From Planctomycetota bacterium (GTDB taxonomy: Bacteria; Planctomycetota; UBA1135; UBA2386): a stretch of 64,000 nt of DNA. The translations under genes were made by a program, and so were the position numbers. Where the stretch lies: contig JANQJF010000054.1 in NCBI GenBank assembly GCA_028281765.1, positions 1 through 64,000 on the forward strand, in the 5' to 3' direction. Position 1 is the first letter of the stretch. Each line of letters opens with the position of its first letter. Of the stretch, positions 25,742 to 34,986 are shown one piece after another. The notes below the pieces were generated by a model. That model was not told the origin of the DNA. It ran no database searches and was given only the letters and a program-made list of their open reading frames with translations.

Positions 25742-28700
25742 ATGACCACGATCCCCAAACCCGGCGCCTATGTCGTGTCTGCGCGCGATGGTGAACGCCA
25801 TCCGGTGTACCACGGCATCGCCGGGTTCGTGGGAGCGGCCGCGTCGGGTCCGATTCACTCGCCACGACTCATCGAGAGTTTCGGTGAGTTCGAACAGGTG
25901 TTCGGCAAGAGCCGAGAGTTCAGCAACCTGTCCGATGCCGTGCACGGCTTCTTTGCGAACGGAGGTCGCCGCTGCTGGGTCGTGCGCGTGGCCTACTGGG
26001 AGCCGTCCCGTACGGTGTTTGCCGCCTACACCTATCTCGTCGATCCGCACGGACGCCGACGGGCGAGGATCCGCGGCGCCACCGAAGGGGCGTGGAGCGG
26101 GGACATCCGGGTGACCGTGATGCGCTCGACCAAGCGATTCCGCCTGACCTACCTGGTCGAGGAGGCCGACGCCGACGCCATGTCGATCTCCGTGGCGGCG
26201 ACCGACGACCTGGCTGTCGGCGACGAGTGCAGGCTGGTCACGCGCGCTGGCGACTCCGCCGAAGTCACGATCGACTCGATCGAACTGGACACCGGTGTCG
26301 TCCACCTGAGGAGTCCCCTCACTCGGAAGATGGGGGCCGGTAGCCGCGTCCTCGGGCACGGGCTCCGGATCCTCGCGCGTCACGGCGACCGAGACGAGGA
26401 CTTCGACCAGCTCTCGCTCAATCGAGCACATCACAACTTCGTCGAGCTCCGGGTCAACGGCTCCGTCGACAGCGCCCAGACGTGGAAGCGCTGCTACGAA
26501 CGCGATGGCGAGGAGCTGACGGATCCCGAGAAGATCCACCGGGCGTTCGTGCAGCGGGTCGATCATCTGCATCTGGAACGCACCGCGATCGACTCGGACG
26601 GACGTCAAGAGGGGCTACACTCCAACCTGATCCGAGTCGTCACGCATCCGCCGCTTCGGCACGACTCGCGCCACGCTGCGGGGTTCGCGCTGGAGCGCCG
26701 TTTGCATCTTCCGACCTCGGGACAACGCGCTCCGATCGAGCTCGTCGAATCCGTCCGGCTGCGCGACCGCTACCCCGGCTGGGACGGAGATCGACATGCA
26801 TCCCTCGAGATGGGTCGCAGTCGCGCGAAGTCCGACGAGCCACTTCCGCGCGCGCGAGCTCGATTGCCGGGGGACGCCGGCAACGACATACGCGTGCGCG
26901 TCCTCGATCCGAGCGCAGAGCTGTGCGAAGACGCGTGCGCCGGCGCGACTCGCGTGCGGTACCGTGGCCGATTCCGTCCGGACCCCGGCCAGTCGGTTCG
27001 GTTCTTCCGCGGCCGCCGCGTCGTCGATCGAAACGTCGTCACGCACTGCACCACGCGCCCGGATACGGAGTTCCTCGAACTCGCAGACCCGGTCGGGCGC
27101 AAGGTCCGCACCGGCACGGTCTCGATCCACGGGTTCGTCACGTGCACGCTCACGCACGCCGCCAAGGCGGGCGAAACCGAGCTCCGAGTCGACGACCACG
27201 ACGGCTTCGACGTCGGTCACGACATCACTGTGACTCTGTCGGACGAGCCAGGACCGCGAATCGTCGCAGCCGTGACCGGCAAGACCGAGAAGGGAGACGA
27301 GCGTCGCTTTCGACTCCTGCAACCACTCCCGAGCGACCTTCCAGCCGGCGCATCGGTCTGCGCACCGCTTCGACTCCCCGTCGAAGGCGAAGTCGAAGCA
27401 GGTCAAACCCTGCTTCAGGTGCCGGGGTCATCGCGGCTGGACCTGGAACAGTCCGTGATTCTCGCCGCGCGGTTCGGGGACGAAGTCCGCGAAGCGGTCG
27501 AGATACTCCGGACCCACGAACTCGAGCTCGGCGCGAAGGCGGCCTACACGATCGTCGAGTTGAAGTCGCGGCTGCCCCGCGCGTTCCCCCGAGGCACGAT
27601 CCTCACGTCCGGCGAAGAGGCCCCTCCCGAATCCCGAGCCGCCAGTGCCCAGGTCGTGTCTCACACCGAGCGATACACGTCCAGGCTGCGCGTGCGCGGA
27701 AGCGTGACCGCGGGAGCGGGCCAGCTTTCGATCCCGGCGCCGGAAGCCTCGGACGCGGAGTATCGGCAGCGACTGCGGGTCGCCGCGACGCACTCGCGGG
27801 GTTCGACGACGGAACTGCAGTTGGAATCGCCGCTGTCCGGGGATCTCCCCAAGGGAACCCGAGTTCGCGGTCGCGAACGCACCTTCGATCTCGAGGTCTC
27901 GTGCGAACTACTCGGAGACTCGTGCCCGGATTCCAGCGTCGAGTTCTTCTCGGGTCTCCGTATGACGAAGGAGTCCCTGTCTACGGTCAACGCTCGTTCG
28001 CAACTGATCGAGTTCTACAAGAAGGACCTCCTTCGCGCCGATCAGGCTCTCGCGCCGTCGCCGGACGACGAACCTACGATCGGAAGGCACCTCTCGAACG
28101 GCGCGGGCGCCAGCGGACTCGCGCTGAAGTGGTACACCGGGTACAGCACCGACGAGCAGGGTGGAACGACGTTCATCGCGCGCACCTCCGGCGAGAACGT
28201 GAGCTCTCCCGAATGCGGCCTCGCACTCTTCGAGCGTATCGAAGAGATCGACTACATCGCGATGCCGGACATCGAGTTCTCGGCGCAGTTCCATCACCGC
28301 GTCGGCACACACGAAACGTACGATCTGTACGAGAGCGCGCATCGGTGGATGATCGAGCACTGCGCGCGAGTCGGAACGCGGCTGGCCATCCTCGACCTCC
28401 CGTTCGGCACGCCGGTGGAGACCGCCGCCGGATGGCCCGAGCGACTGCACTACTGCAAGGGCAGCGAGAACGCCGCGCTGTACTACCCATGGCTGAAAGT
28501 CGTGCACGCCGCGGGCGACCAGAGCTGGATCCCACCGAGTGGCCACATCGGCGGCATCCATTGCGCGATCGATATCGAGGACGGAATCGCAGCGGCTCGC
28601 GCGGGGCGTCGACTCCTGACCGTCGCCGGAATCAACGACCGACACGGTGCGCAACGGATCAGCGAGGCGGAGGTCGGTCGACTGAGCTCCCTCGGCGTGA

Positions 28701-29122
28701 ACTGCCTCGAGTCGCAGCCGGGCTCGGGAATCCGCGTCGTGGGTGCAAGGACCGTCAAGAACCGCGGCCCCTGGCGCTACCTCACGACGCGGCGACTCGT
28801 TCTCGGCTTCCTCAAGCGCGCGCTCTCGATGCTCCGGCGAGTAGCCTTCGAGGCGAACAGTCGCGGAGTGCGTGCTCGCGTCGAAGAGACTCTGGGGAGC
28901 CTCCTCTACGGCGCCTACACGAAGGGGCTCTTGCGGGGCTCAAACCCGTCGGAGAGCTACTCGGTGCAGTGCGATGACGAAAACAACCCCCCTGAAGTCG
29001 TCGACCGTGGCGAGTTGGTGGTCGAAGTCAGGCTCGCTCTGATCGTTCCGGCGGAGTTCATCACTCTCAAGATCCAACGGCGCGCGGGCAGCCTGTCGGT
29101 CACCGAAGAGGTGGAGCAATGA
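25742..29122 (+). CDS. giant tail sheath protein 2 with inserted beta-modules
   Basis: 1126 residues, more than twice a normal sheath. The N-terminus is sheath-like (PKPGAYVVSARDGERHPVYH, GIAGFVGAAASGP, VHGFFANGGRRCWVVRV, GATEGAWSGDIRVTV). Residues about 137-745 are an insertion with about five repeats of 60-80 residues, each ending in a PL-x(6-9)-G-x-x-V pattern (e.g. LRSPLTRKMGAGSRV, LLQPLPSDLPAGASV, LESPLSGDLPKGTRV) after an AGxTxLxV-type strand. The C-terminal part (from about 745) is a full sheath domain: ALYYPWLKVVHA, WIPPSGHIGGIHCAID, GVNCLESQPGSGIRVVGART, WRYLTTRRLVLGFLKRAL, QCDDENNPPEVVDRGELVV. It overlaps the second tube gene by 4 nt. Confidence 0.9.
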   Translation: MTTIPKPGAYVVSARDGERHPVYHGIAGFVGAAASGPIHSPRLIESFGEFEQVFGKSREFSNLSDAVHGFFANGGRRCWVVRVAYWEPSRTVFAAYTYLVDPHGRRRARIRGATEGAWSGDIRVTVMRSTKRFRLTYLVEEADADAMSISVAATDDLAVGDECRLVTRAGDSAEVTIDSIELDTGVVHLRSPLTRKMGAGSRVLGHGLRILARHGDRDEDFDQLSLNRAHHNFVELRVNGSVDSAQTWKRCYERDGEELTDPEKIHRAFVQRVDHLHLERTAIDSDGRQEGLHSNLIRVVTHPPLRHDSRHAAGFALERRLHLPTSGQRAPIELVESVRLRDRYPGWDGDRHASLEMGRSRAKSDEPLPRARARLPGDAGNDIRVRVLDPSAELCEDACAGATRVRYRGRFRPDPGQSVRFFRGRRVVDRNVVTHCTTRPDTEFLELADPVGRKVRTGTVSIHGFVTCTLTHAAKAGETELRVDDHDGFDVGHDITVTLSDEPGPRIVAAVTGKTEKGDERRFRLLQPLPSDLPAGASVCAPLRLPVEGEVEAGQTLLQVPGSSRLDLEQSVILAARFGDEVREAVEILRTHELELGAKAAYTIVELKSRLPRAFPRGTILTSGEEAPPESRAASAQVVSHTERYTSRLRVRGSVTAGAGQLSIPAPEASDAEYRQRLRVAATHSRGSTTELQLESPLSGDLPKGTRVRGRERTFDLEVSCELLGDSCPDSSVEFFSGLRMTKESLSTVNARSQLIEFYKKDLLRADQALAPSPDDEPTIGRHLSNGAGASGLALKWYTGYSTDEQGGTTFIARTSGENVSSPECGLALFERIEEIDYIAMPDIEFSAQFHHRVGTHETYDLYESAHRWMIEHCARVGTRLAILDLPFGTPVETAAGWPERLHYCKGSENAALYYPWLKVVHAAGDQSWIPPSGHIGGIHCAIDIEDGIAAARAGRRLLTVAGINDRHGAQRISEAEVGRLSSLGVNCLESQPGSGIRVVGARTVKNRGPWRYLTTRRLVLGFLKRALSMLRRVAFEANSRGVRARVEETLGSLLYGAYTKGLLRGSNPSESYSVQCDDENNPPEVVDRGELVVEVRLALIVPAEFITLKIQRRAGSLSVTEEVEQ

Positions 29123-29595
29123 CGGGTTCGATCGACCAACCGTTCCGATCATTCCGATTCCGCCTCGAACTCGGCAGCATCGAGATCGCCGGGTTCTCGG
29201 AGTGCACGGGTCTCGAAACCGAGGTAGAGGTCGAGCAGATCTTCGAAGGCGGACGAAACGGTGCACAGCTCGTGTTCCCGAAGGCCTCGAAGATGAGTCG
29301 CCTCACGCTCAAGCGTGGACTGACGGACTCGCATGAGCTGTGGGACTGGCACCAAGGCGTGATCACCGGCGAGTTCGGAAACTCCAACTCACGCCCGGGT
29401 GACGACGTGGATCGTGACATCGCGACCAACTGCTCGATCGTGCTCCTCGACGAAACCGGTGAGGAGGCGCGGCGCTGGCAGATCTTCCGCCCACTCCCCG
29501 TGAAGTGGACGGGACCGGACCTGAAGGCGGACGGGTCGGCAGTGGCCTTCGAGAGCATCGTTCTGGCGCACGAGGGGCTGCGAGCGACGAAATGA
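29119..29595 (+). CDS. eCIS tail tube protein 2 (gp19-like)
   Basis: 158 residues, a second gp19/Hcp-like tube protein: QPFRSFRFRLELGSIEIAGF, SECTGLETEVEVEQIFEGG, LTLKRGLTDSHELWDWHQG, CSIVLLDETGEEARRWQIF. It resembles the Pvc5-type tube-initiator that sits between the long tube and the baseplate hub. ATGA overlaps with sheath 2 upstream and with the disordered protein downstream. Confidence 0.93.
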   Translation: MTGSIDQPFRSFRFRLELGSIEIAGFSECTGLETEVEVEQIFEGGRNGAQLVFPKASKMSRLTLKRGLTDSHELWDWHQGVITGEFGNSNSRPGDDVDRDIATNCSIVLLDETGEEARRWQIFRPLPVKWTGPDLKADGSAVAFESIVLAHEGLRATK

Positions 29596-31658
29596 AACCT
29601 CTCGGAGCACACAACAGGGAGCGGGCGCTCGCCATCGCGCGTCGCCACCACGCGAAGACACGGACTGGACTTCGTTGTTCCGCGCTGCGACTGGCGTCAG
29701 CCCGGCGAATCGGTCGCGGCTGGCTCCGACTCCGAACGCGTCGCGGTCATCTCGCCTTCTGTCTGCTGGGACTACCGATCGGGGGTCGCCGCTTCCCACG
29801 AGTCGATCGACGAACGGTCGTCGTTCGCGACCGAGTTTCCTACGTCTCCCGTCCCTCAAACGCCGACTCGAGCGCCACGCCGTCGCGTTTCCCTGCCCGA
29901 CCGACCGAGTCCACGTCCTGCGAGCCCGGCACCTCGCGCCCCCGGCTGTTGCTGAGGTCCCTGGTCTCGACGCGTCTCTCGGTGCAGAGGGACTCCACCT
30001 CTCATCCCACCAGCGCCCCCGGCCCGCGAGTCGCTCCCGGTTCCGCTCCTGACGCAAAGGGCGCTACCGCGGAAAGCACGGTGGAGCGGCGACTCCTCAC
30101 GCACCTCGTGCCGATCACCCGGACCACGACACCACCGAGCGAAACACCGCCTCTCGACCGAACTCCTGCGAAGGATCGCCCAGGCAGAGAGTCCGTAGAG
30201 CGCCGGACGCACACGTCCACATCCCACCGTCAAGTCGAACGCTCCCGACAGCACACGCAAACCAGCGACCGCACTACCGACCGGCGCCGCGTCCAGGTCG
30301 ACGACACGAGTCGATCTCTGCCACCGAGGGTGCGTCCTGTCGCTCCTTCGCACGGAGTCACGGCAGCAGAGGTCCGTACGGCGTTCGCAGCGCGCGCGTT
30401 TCGCGACCACTCCATGCGCCACCTCGTCATGTGGAGCACCCGAGTCGGGTCGCGTTTCGTTCCGAGTCGCACCGGCGGGTCGACGCCCCCGCCACCACGT
30501 CTCGCCGCGCCGCTGCCCGAAGCCTCGACGGCGAGCCAGCCTCGGAACGCCACGACGCCGCCGCGACACGGTGACGCTGTGGTCGAACCGACGTCCTACG
30601 GTGCTGAGTCTCGGGAGCTTGCCGATGGCCGTGACGTCGTCCTGTCTCGAGTCGCCACTCACTCGACGACCCGGGGCGGGCTCCGGCTACGCCGTACGCA
30701 ACTCCAACTCCACACTTCGACGCAGCCACTGACCGCATCCGCGCGCCGCTCCGAATCGATCCAACGCGCCGGCGCACCGGCTGATCGAACGACGTCCGCG
30801 GAGTCCACGGTTCGCGATGTCACCCATCGCGGATCCGACGTCACGGCGTCAGCCCGCCCCGACTTCTTTTCGTCAGGTGCCGATAGGGCACTCCCACCGT
30901 CGACGGTGTTCGCACGGTTCGCAGCCCACGTGACGCGGACCACCCACGCTCCCATCGCGCACACTCACGCTCGACTCGCCGCGGCTCGCAGCCGACGCGC
31001 CGTCGGTCGAGTGCACCGTACGCAGTCGATCTCGACTCATCGCCGGATCGAGACACATGTGCGCCGCGTCGCCGAGTCGATCCACAAGACTCACGAGCAC
31101 TCACGTTCGGCATCTCACGCGCTACCGCTCCGCTCCCAGCACACCGTGTCGCTATGGGACGACTCCACCTCCGTCGCCCCCAAGACGGGTGGGTCCTCGC
31201 GGACAGACACCGGCGCTCTCGCACCGTTGAGACTCGAAACCCGCACCGCAACGTCGCGGAGCGGCCGGTCTTCGGTTCGCACGGCCATCTTCGAGCGTGC
31301 TGCGGTCGGCCGATTCTCGACCCCGAGACACGAGACCGAGGTTGGGGCAATCTCGGCGAGCCGCCCCGGCTCACGCGTCGATCGGCGCACGCATTCGAGC
31401 TCCGAGACACGTTCGTCCCTGATCCTCGTCGACGCCCAGCGCTCCGCACCGGCCTCCGAACAGGGTCGTGCGGACCACCACCCCGCACCAGCCGTCGACG
31501 CTCCACGTTCTTCGGAGCGGGAGGTCGCACGCTCCGACGCCGTCCGTGTCACTCGTGAGATCGACGAGCGCACCGAGCAGCAACTCGTCGACCGCGTCTA
31601 CGACAAGCTCGTCTCCGACCTTCGCAACGAACGCGATCGACTGGGGGTACCCCGATGA
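29592..31658 (+). CDS. long disordered Arg/Ser/Thr-rich eCIS protein
   Basis: 688 residues from ATG 29592, which overlaps the tube stop; the stop overlaps the next ATG by 4 nt, so the frame is held on both sides by coupling. Almost the whole protein is Arg/Ser/Thr/Ala/Pro/His-rich, without hydrophobic core and with few Cys. Only the last 32 residues look structured: REIDERTEQQLVDRVYDKLV then a basic end RNERDRLGVPR. Similar short helical C-termini end the variable, disordered proteins found between tube and LysM genes in other eCIS. It might be a length ruler, tube-lumen or hub-associated factor. Several minus-strand frames are also open because of the Arg/Ser codon bias, but none has the coupling. 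Confidence 0.75.
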   Translation: MKPLGAHNRERALAIARRHHAKTRTGLRCSALRLASARRIGRGWLRLRTRRGHLAFCLLGLPIGGRRFPRVDRRTVVVRDRVSYVSRPSNADSSATPSRFPARPTESTSCEPGTSRPRLLLRSLVSTRLSVQRDSTSHPTSAPGPRVAPGSAPDAKGATAESTVERRLLTHLVPITRTTTPPSETPPLDRTPAKDRPGRESVERRTHTSTSHRQVERSRQHTQTSDRTTDRRRVQVDDTSRSLPPRVRPVAPSHGVTAAEVRTAFAARAFRDHSMRHLVMWSTRVGSRFVPSRTGGSTPPPPRLAAPLPEASTASQPRNATTPPRHGDAVVEPTSYGAESRELADGRDVVLSRVATHSTTRGGLRLRRTQLQLHTSTQPLTASARRSESIQRAGAPADRTTSAESTVRDVTHRGSDVTASARPDFFSSGADRALPPSTVFARFAAHVTRTTHAPIAHTHARLAAARSRRAVGRVHRTQSISTHRRIETHVRRVAESIHKTHEHSRSASHALPLRSQHTVSLWDDSTSVAPKTGGSSRTDTGALAPLRLETRTATSRSGRSSVRTAIFERAAVGRFSTPRHETEVGAISASRPGSRVDRRTHSSSETRSSLILVDAQRSAPASEQGRADHHPAPAVDAPRSSEREVARSDAVRVTREIDERTEQQLVDRVYDKLVSDLRNERDRLGVPR

Positions 31659-32275
31659 CACTCGTGAAGGCACAGATCAAGGAGCTGGTCCCCAACAGCG
31701 GCAAGACTGTCAAAGTCCAGTTCAACCCGGCGAAGTACAAGATCAGCGACTCGAGCAAGTTCGCTCAGGTCGCGATCCCGGGTCGGAATTCGCCGATCCT
31801 CCAGTTCATCAACGGCGAGTCGTCGGACCTCACGATGGAGCTGTTCTTCGACTCGTACGAAGACAAGAGCGACGTCCGCAAGTTGACCAAGAAGGTCAGT
31901 GACTTGCTGCTCGTCAATCCGGAGACGCATGCGCCTCCGATCGTCCAGTTCATCTGGGGCAGCCTCGCGTTCACCGGTGTGCTCACGAAAGTCTCGCAGG
32001 ACTTCACGCTGTTCCATCCGGACGGCATGCCGGCACGCGCCAAGCTCAACGTGACGTTCCAGGAGTATGCGAACGATGACGACGGCCGCGCGCCCAATCG
32101 TTCGACGACGTTCGATCGCATCTACGTCGTGCGCGCTGGCGACACGCTCTCGAGCATCGCCGCACGCGTCATGGAAGATCCGCGGCGCTGGAGACCGATC
32201 GCAGAACACAACGGCATCGACAACCCACGTGATCTCAGACCTGGACAAGTGCTGGCCATCCCCGCTCTCGACTGA
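31655..32275 (+). CDS. LysM-containing baseplate hub protein (Pvc7/Afp7-like)
   Basis: 206 residues. The N-terminal domain (VKAQIKELVPNSGKTVKVQ, FNPAKYKISDSSKFAQVAIP, FINGESSDLTMELFFDSYED) is the usual tail-tube-to-hub adaptor fold; the last 50 residues are a LysM module (YVVRAGDTLSSIAARVMEDP, WRPIAEHNGIDNPRDLRPGQ, VLAIPAL). In PVC/Afp this protein links the tube initiator to the hub. Coupled to the preceding gene by ATGA. Confidence 0.92.
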   Translation: MTLVKAQIKELVPNSGKTVKVQFNPAKYKISDSSKFAQVAIPGRNSPILQFINGESSDLTMELFFDSYEDKSDVRKLTKKVSDLLLVNPETHAPPIVQFIWGSLAFTGVLTKVSQDFTLFHPDGMPARAKLNVTFQEYANDDDGRAPNRSTTFDRIYVVRAGDTLSSIAARVMEDPRRWRPIAEHNGIDNPRDLRPGQVLAIPALD

Positions 32276-32287
32276 CCCAACGACACG

Positions 32288-33418
32288 ATGACATCCGTCA
32301 AGGCAAGCCGCTACGCGCCGTTCTACGTCATCAAGATCGACGGCAAGAAGGCGTTCGAACACGGTCGCAACAGCGCCGTGCTGTCCGTCGAAGTGAACGA
32401 CCTCTGCCAGGGCTCCGACGAGTTCCAGTTCAAGATCCGCGACCGCAACAAGACCGAGGGCCACTTCCCACAGGCGTCTCTGCGATGGCTCGAAGACGAG
32501 ACGCTCCAACCCGGCTCGCGGGTCGAGATCGAGATGGGCTACGCCGACGCGGACGACGGCGGCCGCGACGCGGCGATCCTCGGAGAGATCACTCGTAGCG
32601 AAGCGAACTTCCCGGACTCCGGCGGCGTCGAGATCACGGTCTCCGGGCATTCGCTCTTCCACCGCCTCCACAAGAAGACCCGCACTCAGAAGTTCATCAA
32701 CATGAACTACAAGCAGATCGTCGCGGCGATCGCCAAGGATCATGGGTTGAGCACCGACGTGACGATCGACACGGTGAGCTTCGACTACGTCCAGCAGGGC
32801 GAGAGCTCGTCCGGAGAGAGCGACGCCGACTTCTTGTCTCGTCTCGCCGAAGAGTACGGCTGCGAAGTCTTCGTCACGCAGAAGCAGCTGCTCTTCCGCC
32901 CGATCGGGAACGACCGATCGCCGGTGACCAAATTGCATTGGGGTCGCGACCTCGTCTCGTTCAAGCCGACGATCAACGTCAATGGCCTGCGCACCCGCGT
33001 CGCGGTTCGAGGCCAACCGACGGACAACGGCGGAGACCCCGCCGACGAGATCGAGTTCACCGCGACGAAGCCCCCGACCAAGGCCCACGAGATGGGGAAG
33101 GAGCTCGGGACCGAGTACCTCAAGCGCATGCTCGAGGGCGAGGACGCGGACGACCAGGTCGAAAGCTTCGAAGTTCGGAGCCGCGAGGAGGCCGAGAAGA
33201 TCGCCAAGCTCCGCTTCAACCGCAACGCGCTCGAGTTCTTGACCGGACAAGTCACGAGCGTCGGTGACATCCGCATTCGGGGTGGCGAAGTCGTCGAGCT
33301 GGACGGCCTCGGCAGACTCTTCAACGGGAAGTACTACGTGACCCGCGCCACGCACCGGATCGACAGCTCCGGCTATCAGACCCGATTCGAAGTCAAGCGG
33401 TCGGGGCTCGGGAGCTGA
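32288..33418 (+). CDS. phage late control D (gpD)-like baseplate hub protein
   Basis: 376 residues of the gpD/VgrG-gp27-like family: YAPFYVIKIDGKKAFEHGRN, VLSVEVNDLCQGSDEFQFKI, VEIEMGYADADDGGRDAAIL, VSGHSLFHRLHKKTRTQKF and SDADFLSRLAEEYGCEVFVT. It forms the trimeric hub on which the spike sits. In PVC the hub and spike are one protein (Pvc8); here they are split into this gene and the next. Confidence 0.92.
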   Translation: MTSVKASRYAPFYVIKIDGKKAFEHGRNSAVLSVEVNDLCQGSDEFQFKIRDRNKTEGHFPQASLRWLEDETLQPGSRVEIEMGYADADDGGRDAAILGEITRSEANFPDSGGVEITVSGHSLFHRLHKKTRTQKFINMNYKQIVAAIAKDHGLSTDVTIDTVSFDYVQQGESSSGESDADFLSRLAEEYGCEVFVTQKQLLFRPIGNDRSPVTKLHWGRDLVSFKPTINVNGLRTRVAVRGQPTDNGGDPADEIEFTATKPPTKAHEMGKELGTEYLKRMLEGEDADDQVESFEVRSREEAEKIAKLRFNRNALEFLTGQVTSVGDIRIRGGEVVELDGLGRLFNGKYYVTRATHRIDSSGYQTRFEVKRSGLGS

Positions 33419-33438
33419 CGCGCGAGGAAGGAGAGAGC

Positions 33439-34269
33439 ATGCACGTATCAGACCTACTTCGAGGCCGAACGGCGAGTCGACGCGACCGGATCTACGGCGT
33501 GGTCGTCGGCATCGTGAAGGACATCCAGGACCCGGAGAACCAGGGACGCATCCGAGTCTCCTACCCCTGGCGCGTGGACGAAACCACGCAGCACGTCGGC
33601 GAGGGCAGCGAAGAAGGCGACAACGTCGACAGCACGTGGGCTCGCATGGCCACGCTCAACGCGGGTGACGACCGCGGGACCTGGTTCATCCCGGAGATCG
33701 AAGACGAGGTGCTCCTCGCGTTCCACCACGGAGACCCGCAGCGGCCCTACATCATCGGAACGTTGTGGCACAAGGGTGCGATGCCTCCCGAACAGATGGA
33801 CGGTGACGGGAAGAACCACCTGCGCACGATCAAGTCGCGAAGCGGTCACGTGATTCGGTTCGACGACAACCTCGAGGACAAGACGAGCAAGATCGAGGTC
33901 ACGTCCTCGGCCGGCCACACGCTGGTGTTCGACGAGACCGACGGCGAGGAGAACGTGACGCTACAGACGATCGGTGGCCATCAGCTCGTGTTCTCCGACA
34001 AGAGCGGTGCCCCCAAGGTCGAGATGACGTCCAGCGCGGGTCACACGATCACGCTCGACGACGCGCCGGGCGGCGAGAAGGTAACCGTCGCCGACAAGTC
34101 CGGAAGCAACCAGATCGAGATCGACTCCGTGCAGAACGCGATCGCGATCAAGAGCGGGGTCAAGCTGTCGATCGAGTCGACCCAGATCGACATCAAGGCC
34201 AGCGCCAGCATGAATATCCAGTCCAGCGGCACGTTGGCGATCAAGGGCGCGCTCGTGCAGATCAACTGA
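33439..34269 (+). CDS. baseplate spike protein (gp5/VgrG OB-fold and beta-helix)
   Basis: 276 residues after AAGGAGAGAG. An OB-fold domain comes first (YGVVVGIVKDIQDPENQGRI, RVSYPWRVDETTQHVGEGSE, WARMATLNAGDDRGTWFIPE, EDEVLLAFHHGDPQRPYIIG). From about residue 130 short repeats such as EVTSSAGHTLVFDETDG, QTIGGHQLVFSDKSG and EMTSSAGHTITLDD build a triple-stranded beta-helix spike. No catalytic lysozyme domain is present. The PAAR tip gene follows after 11 nt. Confidence 0.93.
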   Translation: MHVSDLLRGRTASRRDRIYGVVVGIVKDIQDPENQGRIRVSYPWRVDETTQHVGEGSEEGDNVDSTWARMATLNAGDDRGTWFIPEIEDEVLLAFHHGDPQRPYIIGTLWHKGAMPPEQMDGDGKNHLRTIKSRSGHVIRFDDNLEDKTSKIEVTSSAGHTLVFDETDGEENVTLQTIGGHQLVFSDKSGAPKVEMTSSAGHTITLDDAPGGEKVTVADKSGSNQIEIDSVQNAIAIKSGVKLSIESTQIDIKASASMNIQSSGTLAIKGALVQIN

Positions 34270-34280
34270 AGGAGAACCCC

Positions 34281-34574
34281 ATGCCACCCGCAGCCAGACT
34301 CGGAGACATGACAGCGCACGGGACGCCACTCGCGCCCGGTCCGGGCAGCGTCAATGTGTTCATCGGTGGATTGCCGGCATGGCGCGTCGGAGCCGACGTG
34401 CATGCCTGCCCACTCGTGACCGGAGTCGTTCCACACGTGAGCGGAGTCGTATCGATGGGGAGCACGACCGTGCAGATCAACAGCATGCCGGCCGCTCGGC
34501 AGGGAGATCAGATCGTCGAAGCGGGGCCGCCGAACTCGATTGCGATGGGATGCCCCACCGTGCTCATCAATTAG
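34281..34574 (+). CDS. PAAR-domain spike tip protein
   Basis: 97 residues: PPAARLGDMTAHGTPLAPGP, VFIGGLPAWRVGADVHACPL, VSMGSTTVQINSMPAARQGD and NSIAMGCPTVLIN. The His and Cys positions (H13, H41, C43, C91) fit a zinc-binding PAAR cone that sharpens the spike. No extra toxin domain is fused. AGGAG precedes the start. Confidence 0.93.
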   Translation: MPPAARLGDMTAHGTPLAPGPGSVNVFIGGLPAWRVGADVHACPLVTGVVPHVSGVVSMGSTTVQINSMPAARQGDQIVEAGPPNSIAMGCPTVLIN

Positions 34575-34584
34575 GAGCAGATCC

Positions 34585-34986
34585 ATGGCAGACGAATTCC
34601 TCGGAGTCGGTTGGCAGTTTCCGATCACGCTCGATCGGAGTCGATCGCTGGCCAAGTCTTCGGCCGAAGCCAGAATCGAGGAGTCAGTGCGGCTCATCTT
34701 GAGCACGGCACCCGGCGAACGCGTGATGCGCCCCGAGTTCGGATGCCGCGTACACGAACTCGTGCACGCGCCCAACGCGGAGGCGGTGCGGTCGCTGGCC
34801 GAGAACCACTGCCGTGACGCACTGCGACGGTTCGAACCGCGCATCGATGTTCTCGAAGTCAGCGCATCCGTTCCGCCGTCGCTTCCGCACGTGATGAACA
34901 TCGACGTGGCGTACGTCATTCGCACCACGAACAACCAGTTCAACCTGGTCTTTCCGTTCTACCTCGCCGGGGGATCAGAGTCGTGA
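34585..34986 (+). CDS. gp25-like baseplate wedge protein (Pvc9-like)
   Basis: 133 residues of the gp25/lysozyme-like family: FLGVGWQFPITLDRSRSLAK, ARIEESVRLILSTAPGERVM, RPEFGCRVHELVHAPN and RFEPRIDVLEVSAS. The ERVMRPEFGC segment contains the EPR-like core that starts sheath assembly on the baseplate. TAGGAGC precedes ATG 34585. The stop overlaps the next GTG (GTGA). Confidence 0.93.
   Translation: MADEFLGVGWQFPITLDRSRSLAKSSAEARIEESVRLILSTAPGERVMRPEFGCRVHELVHAPNAEAVRSLAENHCRDALRRFEPRIDVLEVSASVPPSLPHVMNIDVAYVIRTTNNQFNLVFPFYLAGGSES

Noticed and set aside
29389..31530. Several minus-strand open frames inside the disordered eCIS gene
   Set aside because: They are Arg/Ser/Gly-rich by-products of the biased composition; the plus-strand frame is held by ATGA overlaps on both sides.
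32288..34574. Type VI secretion system (gpD-like hub, spike and PAAR resemble VgrG/PAAR)
   Set aside because: No TssJ/L/M membrane complex, TssB/C pair or ClpV; the sheath and gp25/gpJ/gpI set is of eCIS type.
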